Positions 58,121 through 64,000 of a stretch of DNA of 64,000 nucleotides are shown here, piece by piece. Positions within the stretch are counted from its first letter, which is position 1. Each line of letters starts with the position of its first letter. The position numbers and the translations under genes were made by a program. A model generated the notes under the pieces. That model had not been told where the DNA came from and did not search any database. It saw only the letters and a list, made by a program, of their open reading frames with translations. This stretch comes from Dechloromonas aromatica (nom. nud.) (GTDB taxonomy: Bacteria; Pseudomonadota; Gammaproteobacteria; Burkholderiales; Rhodocyclaceae), in NCBI GenBank assembly GCA_017848965.1, contig JAFIHA010000063.1, positions 58,684-122,683 of the forward strand, given 5' to 3'.

Positions 58121-59536
58121 GTGGCTGAAACCCAAGACTACGTCATTGCCGATCTTTCCCTTGCCGACTGGGGTCGCAAGGAAATCCGCATCGCCGAAAC
58201 CGAAATGCCGGGCCTGATGGCCATCCGCGAGGAATTCGCGAAAACGCAACCGCTGAAGGGCGCGCGCATCACCGGCTCGCTGCACATGACGATCCAGACC
58301 GCCGTGCTGATCGAGACGCTGACCGCGCTCGGCGCCGAAGTCCGCTGGGCCTCGTGCAACATCTTCTCGACCCAGGACCACGCCGCCGCCGCCATCGCCG
58401 CCACCGGCGTGCCGGTGTTCGCGGTCAAGGGCGAATCGCTGACCGATTACTGGGATTACACCCACCGCATCTTCGAATGGGCCGACGGCGGCCAGGGTCA
58501 AAAAGTCTACTCGAACATGATCCTCGACGATGGCGGCGACGCCACCCTGCTGCTGCACCTCGGCGCCCGCGCCGAGCAGGATCTGTCGGTGCTCGACCAT
58601 CCGGACAGCGAGGAAGCCGTCGTTCTCTTCGCCAGCATCAAGGCCAAGCTGAAGACCGACCCGACCTGGTATTCCACCCGTCTTGCCCAGGTCAATGGCG
58701 TCACCGAAGAAACCACCACCGGCGTGCATCGCCTGTACCAGATGTTCGAACGCGGCGAACTGAAGTTCCCGGCGATCAACGTCAATGATTCGGTGACCAA
58801 GTCCAAGTTCGACAACCTCTACGGCTGCCGCGAATCGCTGGTCGACGGCATCAAGCGCGCCACCGACGTGATGATCGCCGGCAAGATCGGCGTCGTCCTC
58901 GGCTACGGCGACGTGGGCAAGGGCTGCGCCCAGTCCCTGCGCGGCCTCGGCGCCACTGTCTGGGTCACCGAAATCGACCCGATCTGCGCCCTGCAGGCAG
59001 CGATGGAAGGCTATCGCGTGGTCACCATGGAAGACGCGGCGGCCATGGGCGACATCTTCGTCACCACCACCGGCAACGTCGGCGTCATCACCCATGACCA
59101 CATGAAGGCGATGAAGAACAACGCCATCGTCTGCAATATCGGCCACTTCGACTCGGAAATCGAAGTCGCCAGCCTGCGCCAGTACACCTGGGAGAACATC
59201 AAACCGCAGGTCGATCACATCATCTTCCCGGACGGCAAGCGCATCATCCTGCTCGCCGAAGGCCGCCTGGTGAACCTCGGCTGCGCCACCGGCCACCCCA
59301 GCTTCGTCATGAGCAACTCGTTCGCCAACCAGACGCTGGCGCAGATCGAACTGTTCACCAAGACCGCCGACTACCCGATCGGCGTCTACGTGCTGCCCAA
59401 GCACCTCGACGAAATGGTCGCCCGCCTGCACCTGAAGAAGATCGGCGCCAACCTGACGACGCTGAGCGAGGCCCAGGCCAAGTACATCGGCGTGCCGGTG
59501 AACGGCCCGTACAAGCCGAACCACTACCGCTACTAA
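58121..59536 (+). CDS. ahcY: adenosylhomocysteinase (SAH hydrolase)
   Basis: Cleaves SAH to adenosine and homocysteine, relieving product inhibition of methyltransferases. The 471-residue NAD-bound enzyme has [14 protein letters not shown], the NAD motif [15 protein letters not shown], and the C-terminal KPNHYRY. GTG start with AAGGAG seven bases upstream. The operon continues with a small membrane protein, tlyA-like gene and metF. Confidence 0.97.
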   Translation: MAETQDYVIADLSLADWGRKEIRIAETEMPGLMAIREEFAKTQPLKGARITGSLHMTIQTAVLIETLTALGAEVRWASCNIFSTQDHAAAAIAATGVPVFAVKGESLTDYWDYTHRIFEWADGGQGQKVYSNMILDDGGDATLLLHLGARAEQDLSVLDHPDSEEAVVLFASIKAKLKTDPTWYSTRLAQVNGVTEETTTGVHRLYQMFERGELKFPAINVNDSVTKSKFDNLYGCRESLVDGIKRATDVMIAGKIGVVLGYGDVGKGCAQSLRGLGATVWVTEIDPICALQAAMEGYRVVTMEDAAAMGDIFVTTTGNVGVITHDHMKAMKNNAIVCNIGHFDSEIEVASLRQYTWENIKPQVDHIIFPDGKRIILLAEGRLVNLGCATGHPSFVMSNSFANQTLAQIELFTKTADYPIGVYVLPKHLDEMVARLHLKKIGANLTTLSEAQAKYIGVPVNGPYKPNHYRY

Positions 59537-59546
59537 GCTCATCGCC

Positions 59547-59900
59547 ATGTTCAAGCTGATCGCCATCTGGATCGTCAATGCGCTGGCCCTGCTGGCGCTG
59601 CCTTATCTGCTGCCGTCGATCCAGGTGGCGGGTCTGAGCACCGCCCTGCTGGTCGCCGTTGTGCTTGGCCTGATCAACACGCTGCTGCGGCCGTTGCTGA
59701 TCCTGCTCACCCTGCCGGTGACGCTGCTGACGCTGGGGCTGTTCATCTTCGTCATCAATGCGCTGCTGTTCCAGCTCGCCGGCAATCTGGTCGACGGTTT
59801 CCAGGTCGGCGGTTTCTGGTCGGCCCTGTTCGGTTCGCTCGCCTACAGCCTGATTTCCTGGGCTTTGAGTAGCGTGTTGTTGGGCAAATCCCGGCGATGA
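59547..59900 (+). CDS. phage holin family 4 / YvlD-type membrane protein
   Basis: A 117-residue protein with four hydrophobic helices (about 4-25, 29-48, 54-78, 90-112) and the family segment GLINTLLRPLLILLTLPVTLLTLG. Despite the family name there is no phage context; it is a chromosomal member of the group. It starts 10 bp after ahcY and overlaps the next gene by 4 bp. Confidence 0.88.
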   Translation: MFKLIAIWIVNALALLALPYLLPSIQVAGLSTALLVAVVLGLINTLLRPLLILLTLPVTLLTLGLFIFVINALLFQLAGNLVDGFQVGGFWSALFGSLAYSLISWALSSVLLGKSRR

Positions 59901-60724
59901 GCATGAACTCCTTCCACGCCCGGCAAGGTGGCCGACAGCGTGACGAAAAAGCGGCCAAACCGCCGGTCGAACGGCACGGCCTGCTGCGCGCCGACGCCCT
60001 GCTCGTCCAGCGCGGCCTGGCGGCGTCGCGCACCCAGGCGCAACGGCTGATCGGCGAGGGCCGGGTGTTCGCCGATGGCAAGCCGGTCGGCAAGCCCTCG
60101 CTGGAACTACCGGCCGATGCGGCGCTGACCGTGCAGGCTGACGACAGCGATCGCTACGTCTCGCGCGGCGGCCTCAAGCTGGCCGGCGCGCTGGCTCAGA
60201 CCGGACTCAACGCCGCCGCCAAGACCTGCCTCGACGTCGGCCAGTCTACCGGCGGCTTCACCGACTGCCTGCTGCAGGCTGGCGCCGCCCGCGTCGTCGG
60301 CGTCGATGTCGGCCACGGGCAACTGCACGGCAAGCTGAAAGGCGACGCGCGCGTCAGCGCGCTCGAAGGCATCAACTGCCGCGCGCTGACCGCCGCCGAC
60401 CTCGGCGACGCCATGCCGGCCGGCGGTTTCGACCTGATCGTCGGCGACGTCTCGTTCATTTCGATGACCCTGGTGCTGCCGCAACTGCCGGCGCTGCTTG
60501 CCGCCGACGGCGACCTGCTGCTGCTCGTCAAGCCGCAGTTCGAAGTCGGCCCGCACAACATCGGCAAGGGCGGCATCGTCCGCGATCCGACGCTATACCG
60601 TGACGTCGAGGGCCGTTTCCTCGATCTCGCCCAGCAGCTCGGCCTGACGGCAAAAGCCTGGCTAGCCAGCCCCATCACCGGCGGCGACGGCAACCGCGAA
60701 TTCTTTATCTGGCTGAAAAAATGA
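59897..60724 (+). CDS. TlyA-like rRNA methyltransferase (S4 + FtsJ fold)
   Basis: A 275-residue protein with an S4 RNA-binding domain (about 35-95; ADALLVQRGLAASRTQAQRLI) and a Rossmann methyltransferase (about 100-265; CLDVGQSTGGFTDCLLQAGA, GDVSFISMTLVLPQL, KPQFEVGP). TlyA enzymes 2'-O-methylate rRNA. The ATG at 59897 overlaps the upstream stop and a second ATG follows two codons later. metF overlaps its stop by 4 bp. As a SAM user it fits a SAH-controlled operon. Confidence 0.92.
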   Translation: MSMNSFHARQGGRQRDEKAAKPPVERHGLLRADALLVQRGLAASRTQAQRLIGEGRVFADGKPVGKPSLELPADAALTVQADDSDRYVSRGGLKLAGALAQTGLNAAAKTCLDVGQSTGGFTDCLLQAGAARVVGVDVGHGQLHGKLKGDARVSALEGINCRALTAADLGDAMPAGGFDLIVGDVSFISMTLVLPQLPALLAADGDLLLLVKPQFEVGPHNIGKGGIVRDPTLYRDVEGRFLDLAQQLGLTAKAWLASPITGGDGNREFFIWLKK

Positions 60725-61548
60725 AACCCGAAATCTCCATCGAATTCTTCCCGCCGCAAACGCCCGAAGGCGTCGACAAGCTGCGCGCGACGCGCGCCGA
60801 ACTGGCGCAACTGCAGCCAGAGTTCTTTTCCGTCACCTACGGTGCCGGCGGTTCGACGCGCGAGCGCACCTTCTCGGTGGTCAAGGAAATCGCCGCCGAA
60901 GGCTTCGACGCCGCGCCGCACCTGTCGTGCATCGGCTCGACGCGCGAATCGATCCGCGAAATCCTCGGCGAGTACCAGGCTGCCGGCATCCGCCGCATCG
61001 TCGCGCTGCGCGGCGACCTGCCCTCGGGCATGGCGGAAACCGGCGAGTTCCGCTACGCCAACGAGCTGGTCGAATTCATCCGCGCCGAGACCGGTGGCCA
61101 GTTCAGCATCGAGGTCGCCGCCTATCCGGAATGGCACCCGCAGGCGCGTAGCCCCAAGGACGACCTGCAGAATTTCGCGCGCAAGGTGAAGGCCGGCGCC
61201 AATTCGGCGATCACCCAGTATTTCTACAACGCCGACGCCTACTTCCACTTTGTCGACGAAGCGCGCGCGCTCGGCGTCGACATCCCGATCATCCCGGGCA
61301 TCATGCCGATCGTCGGTTTCACCAAGCTGGCCCGCTTCTCCGACGCCTGCGGCGCCGATCTGCCGCGCTGGATGCGCAAGAAGTTCGAGAGCTACGGCGA
61401 CGATAGCGAATCGATCCGCGCCTTCGGCCTCGACCTGGTCACCGAACTGTGCGCCCGCCTGCTCCAGGGCGGCGCCCCGGGGCTGCACTTCTACAGCATG
61501 AACCAGGCGCCGCTGACCCTGGAAATCTGCCGCCGCCTCGGCAACTAA
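60721..61548 (+). CDS. metF: methylenetetrahydrofolate reductase
   Basis: Reduces 5,10-methylene-THF to 5-methyl-THF for methionine regeneration. The 275-residue TIM-barrel flavoprotein begins KPEISIEFFPPQTPEG and shows GAGGSTRERTF, LRGDLPSGM and ITQYFYNADAYFHFVDEA. Last gene of the riboswitch-controlled operon. Confidence 0.97.
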   Translation: MKPEISIEFFPPQTPEGVDKLRATRAELAQLQPEFFSVTYGAGGSTRERTFSVVKEIAAEGFDAAPHLSCIGSTRESIREILGEYQAAGIRRIVALRGDLPSGMAETGEFRYANELVEFIRAETGGQFSIEVAAYPEWHPQARSPKDDLQNFARKVKAGANSAITQYFYNADAYFHFVDEARALGVDIPIIPGIMPIVGFTKLARFSDACGADLPRWMRKKFESYGDDSESIRAFGLDLVTELCARLLQGGAPGLHFYSMNQAPLTLEICRRLGN

Positions 61549-61552
61549 CAGC

Positions 61553-61571
61553 GGGCCGGCAACGCCGGCCC
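61553..61571. terminator. 8-bp GC hairpin between metF and the MscS gene
   Basis: GGGCCGGC (61553-61560) and GCCGGCCC (61564-61571) with an AAC loop between convergent stops. No T-tract on either side, so terminator function is likely but not certain. Confidence 0.55.
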
Positions 61572-61581
61572 CTTCCCCGTC

Positions 61582-62403
61582 TCAGGACTGCGTCAGCAGC
61601 ACGTTCTGCGCCGGCATCGGCGCCGGGAACCCCGCTTCGGCCAGCGCTTCGCGCAGAATCCGGTTGGTCTCGAAATAAACCTGCCAATAGTGGTCGTTAT
61701 GGCAATACGGACGCACCGCGAGGACCGGCCCCACCAGGTTGAATTCAAGAATCTCGACATCAACCGCCGGCTCGGCGAGCACATTCGGAATCATCGCGAT
61801 CTTCTCGCGCAGCAACCCAATCGCCGCCCGGTGATCGGCAGCACCGGCTAGCTGACACTTCAGATCGACCCGGCGGAACGGGTTGTGGGTGTAGTTCTGG
61901 ATGTTGTCGCCGAAAATCTTGTTGTTGCCGACCACGGTCGCGATGTTGTCCATCGTGTTCAGCGTCGTCGCGAACAAGCCAATCTCGGTCACCGTCCCGG
62001 TGACACCGCCAACCGTCACGAAGTCACCAACTTTGAAGGGGCGCAGAACGATCAGGAAGGCCCCCGCCGCGAAATTCGAGAGCAAGCCGGCCCAGGCGGC
62101 ACCGATGGCAATGCCAGCGCCAGCGACAAGCGCCGCGAAGGTCGTCGTCTGCATTCCGAAGTAACCGAGGATGCCGATCACCAACAGGATGTTCAAAGTC
62201 ACGGTGACAATCGAACCGACGTAGCGCAACACCGTCGGGTCGACCTTCTGCCGCTCCAGCGCCGCACGCACCATGCCGACCGCAATGCCGATCAGCCAGC
62301 GGCCAACCACCCAGAAAACAATCGCCGCCAGCACCTTGAGACCGACATCGGTCGCCGCCGCCAACAGCCAGTCCTGATAACGGGATAAACTTTGCGCATC
62401 CAT
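61582..62403 (-). CDS. small-conductance mechanosensitive channel (MscS family)
   Basis: A 273-residue channel with three N-terminal helices. The third, pore-lining one reads GAGIAIGAAWAGLLSNFAAG and is followed by the conserved LRPFKVGDFVTVGG beta-domain start. It opens on osmotic down-shock. ATG at 62403 with AGGAG eight bases upstream; a TTG two codons earlier is less likely. Confidence 0.95.
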   Translation of the reverse strand: MDAQSLSRYQDWLLAAATDVGLKVLAAIVFWVVGRWLIGIAVGMVRAALERQKVDPTVLRYVGSIVTVTLNILLVIGILGYFGMQTTTFAALVAGAGIAIGAAWAGLLSNFAAGAFLIVLRPFKVGDFVTVGGVTGTVTEIGLFATTLNTMDNIATVVGNNKIFGDNIQNYTHNPFRRVDLKCQLAGAADHRAAIGLLREKIAMIPNVLAEPAVDVEILEFNLVGPVLAVRPYCHNDHYWQVYFETNRILREALAEAGFPAPMPAQNVLLTQS

Positions 62404-62543
62404 GATCAAGCTCCTGAACGATAAGGGGAAAATCCCGCTTTGATTTTAGCGGGGCTAATCCATGAAAGCTTGCTGACTACATAACTTCACCATTCAACGG
62501 ACAGGCTTACATAGGCAACACTCACCAAACTTGTTCGCAGACG

Positions 62544-62572
62544 TTGACGACAAGCGGCGACCCCCATATAAT
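62544..62572 (+). promoter_or_regulatory. strong sigma70 promoter for the tRNA-Lys genes
   Basis: TTGACG (62544-62549), 17-bp spacer, TATAAT (62567-62572), followed by a GC-rich GCGCGC discriminator, a hallmark of stringently controlled stable-RNA promoters. Confidence 0.88.
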
Positions 62573-62590
62573 GCGCGCTTCCCGTGGGGC

Positions 62591-62666
62591 GGGTCGGTAG
62601 CTCAGTCGGTAGAGCAGCGGACTTTTAATCCGTTGGTCGCGAGTTCGAGTCTCGCCCGACCCACCA
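62591..62666 (+). tRNA. tRNA-Lys (anticodon TTT)
   Basis: 76 nt with an encoded CCA end. Acceptor GGGTCGG/CCGACCC, D-loop AGCTCAGTCGGTAGAGC, anticodon loop CTTTTAA, T-arm GGTTCGAGTC-like (GAGTTCGAGTCTC). Confidence 0.97.
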
Positions 62667-62677
62667 GGAATAATTCT

Positions 62678-62753
62678 GGGTCGTTAGCTCAGCTGGTAGA
62701 GCAGCGGACTCTTAATCCGTAGGTCGAGTGTTCGAATCACTCACGACCCACCA
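62678..62753 (+). tRNA. tRNA-Lys (anticodon CTT)
   Basis: 76 nt with encoded CCA. Acceptor GGGTCGT/ACGACCC, anticodon loop CTCTTAA, T-arm GTGTTCGAATCAC. Eleven bases after the first tRNA, so both come from one transcript. Confidence 0.97.
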
Positions 62754-62759
62754 GAATTC

Positions 62760-62795
62760 AACGACTTAGGCCGCCTCCGGGCGGCCTAAGTCGTT
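62760..62795 (+). terminator. 16-bp hairpin terminator after the tRNA-Lys pair
   Basis: A perfect 16-bp stem (62760-62775 with 62780-62795) around a TCCG loop, ending in TTT. It closes the tRNA transcript and marks the edge of the mobile-element remnants. Confidence 0.9.
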
Positions 62796-62843
62796 TCTGA
62801 CGAGTGAGGCTCCCTCGGTTTTTCGTCTGCCAAAGGGTGAATT

Positions 62844-63535
62844 TCATGCTACCAGTTTTTCCTGATGTTGCCTGGAGAGCCAATCGGCCAGGAACTGCAT
62901 AGGCGACTTGTAGCCGAGGGTTGAATGCTGCCGCCTCCGGTTGCAGAAGACCTCGATGTATTCGAAGCTGGCGGCTTTCATTTCGGTATGAGAGGCATAA
63001 CGAATTCCATGCACCCGCTCGTTCTTGCACAATTTCCCTTTCGACTCATCGAGCAGGTCATGCCGTATTCCTTGAGCTTGTCCTGAAACGCATGGCTGGC
63101 GTACTGGCTGCCCCGGTCGGAGTGATGCCACAAGCCCGGCGCTGGTTTCCTGCGGAACCAGGCCATGGTCAGCGCATCCGTCACAATGCCCGCCGTCATG
63201 CGCGGCTTGAGCGACCAGCCGACAACTTCGCGGTTGAACAGGTCGAGCACGATGGCCAGGTAGAGCCAGCCTTCATCGGTCCACAGATAGGTGATGTCCG
63301 ACGTCCATACTTGATTCGGTGCCACCGGGGTAAAGTTTCTGGCGAGCTGGTTTTCCGCTACAGGCAGTCCGTACTTCGAGTCCGTCGTCACTTTGTAGCG
63401 CCGCTTGTGACGGGCGTAGATCTCGTTCTCACGCATCAGTCGTTCCACCCGTTCCTTGCTGGCCGAGAAGCCTCTGGTACGCAACTCGCGGACCATTCGC
63501 GGGCTGCCGTAGGCGCCTGGATACGACACAACCTT
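62844..63535 (-). pseudogene. IS3-family transposase OrfB, truncated and frameshifted
   Basis: Two frames together spell an IS3-type integrase core. The first (from about 63535) has AYGSPRMVRELR, the first Asp in WTSDITYL and the second in HHSDRGSQYAS. It runs into MSRKGNC and then leaves frame. The second frame continues with NERVHG, FNRRRQHSTLGYKSP-like (FCNRRRQHSTLGYKSP) and ends at 62844. Compared with intact relatives, roughly 40 nt are missing near 63035, including the third catalytic residue (Glu). The N-terminal part of OrfB and all of OrfA are also absent. The element cannot transpose. Confidence 0.88.
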
Positions 63536-63812
63536 CGTTCACCAAAAGGAAACTCAGCAAGCACCAGAAGCGCAAGTTCGCCAACCGGGACGAGTCCATC
63601 ATGCGCAACATCCTCAGGGCTCAACCATTATTATGTTCGAGAGCAAAGCAGGGCTTCAGCACTCGAACCGCATATTCCCGAATGACATGACCGATAGCAG
63701 ATAGTCGTTAACCTTCAACACCTTATGCAAGCATCTTGTGAACCCATTGGAAATCAAGTCTACTCTCTCCTTTTGGGCGACGAGAGTAGCTGCAAACAAT
63801 GGGGTGTCCTTG
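63536..63812. other. 277-bp stretch without a recognisable gene
   Basis: Between the IS3 remnant and the ISAs1-type gene. Short open frames occur on both strands but none has a recognisable domain or ribosome-binding site. The composition is more AT-rich from about 63630 onward, which fits leftover mobile-element or flanking sequence. Confidence 0.5.
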
Positions 63813-64000
63813 ATGAGCTGTTTGACCGAAATCGATGATCCGCGCAGTCCCAGCAATGGTACCTTGCACGACTTCCGGGAAATTCTGGTGATGGCCGTTG
63901 CCGCCATGCTCTCGGATTGCGACACCGTCGAGGACATCGCCTTCTGGGCGCGCAAGAAGGAAACGTGGCTGCGCCAGTTTTTGGTGCTGAAGAACGGGAT
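63813..64000 (+). CDS. ISAs1-family transposase, N-terminal part (runs off window)
   Basis: From ATG 63813 the frame stays open to the window end (62 codons). It reads EIDDPRSPSNGTLHDF, ILVMAVAAMLSDCD, and ARKKETWLRQFLVLKNG. This matches the N-terminal DDE_Tnp_1-associated domain of ISAs1 transposases (pattern DPR...L..IL..A..A.L.....W..I..W...K..WL..FL...NG). Whether the gene is intact lies outside the window. Confidence 0.82.
   Translation, partial: MSCLTEIDDPRSPSNGTLHDFREILVMAVAAMLSDCDTVEDIAFWARKKETWLRQFLVLKNG

Noticed and set aside
59547-59900. Holin-family gene as a sign of a prophage
   Set aside because: No other phage gene is nearby, and the gene sits in a housekeeping methyl-cycle operon.
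62921-63685. A 254-codon + strand frame across the IS3 remnant
   Set aside because: Antisense to transposase sequence that is clearly recognisable on the - strand.
63656-63955. A 99-codon - strand frame near the right end
   Set aside because: Overlaps the ISAs1-type reading frame, whose family motifs are convincing; no start context.

Overview
The window reads as the chromosome of a GC-rich betaproteobacterium, most likely in the Rhodocyclales (Dechloromonas / Azospira / Accumulibacter-like). The evidence is the betaproteobacterial S-adenosylhomocysteine (SAH) riboswitch in front of ahcY, the pilMNOPQ-aroKB-gltBD order, cyaY facing lptM-lysA, the codon usage, and the density of PAS, GGDEF, EAL and HD-GYP signalling proteins. 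The assignment is by family recognition and gene order; no database search was possible.

Layout. 1-776: end of a HAMP-type histidine kinase. 783-2420: gpmI on the opposite strand. 2574-15680: eight signalling genes on the + strand, each overlapping or touching the next: REC-PAS-PAS-GGDEF(degenerate)-EAL-REC; PAS-GAF-PAS kinase; REC-HD-GYP; single-domain-type REC; MglA-like GTPase; kinase; REC fused to a PilB/GspE-type secretion ATPase; hemerythrin-PAS kinase. A GGDEF cyclase (15677-16777) runs into it from the other strand. 16936-20360: ETF-ubiquinone oxidoreductase and an acyl-CoA dehydrogenase, divergent from a hybrid kinase / OmpR-type regulator pair (20646-23407). 23457-27971: a membrane winged-helix protein, glmU, a small membrane protein and an EF-G-like GTPase in one direction. 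28063-34169: gltBD. 34354-41129: pilMNOPQ followed by aroKB. 41287-45739: mrcA, cyaY, lptM, lysA and an S4-domain protein. 45736-55367: mostly - strand housekeeping genes (AEC transporter, STAS protein-hslVU, rRNA methyltransferase, small basic protein, xerC/DUF484/dapF, GNAT, lipid A-type acyltransferase). 55381-61548: the methyl cycle (metK, an HD-GYP gene, SAH riboswitch, ahcY, small membrane protein, tlyA-like methyltransferase, metF). 61582-62403: an MscS channel. 62591-62753: two tRNA-Lys genes with a strong promoter and terminator. 62797-64000: a decayed IS3-family element and the beginning of an ISAs1-family transposase.

The most unusual part is 2574-15680. It combines three histidine kinases, five receiver domains in four proteins, c-di-GMP phosphodiesterases of both EAL and HD-GYP type, a Ras-like GTPase of the MglA family without an adjacent MglB, and a receiver-controlled type IV pilus-type motor ATPase. 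Four receivers share a K-P-W-[DN]-D signature and the three kinases share one HisKA subtype, which suggests a module built by duplication and wired as one phosphorelay. I infer that it converts redox or oxygen and other inputs into c-di-GMP level, GTPase state and control of a surface motor. This is inference from domain content, not demonstrated function.

Regulatory elements seen directly: the SAH riboswitch with pseudoknot; a structured metK leader; sigma70-type promoters for the tRNAs, ahcY, pilM and (weaker) gltB, metK and mrcA; several strong hairpin terminators; and a 7-bp dyad just upstream of gltB.
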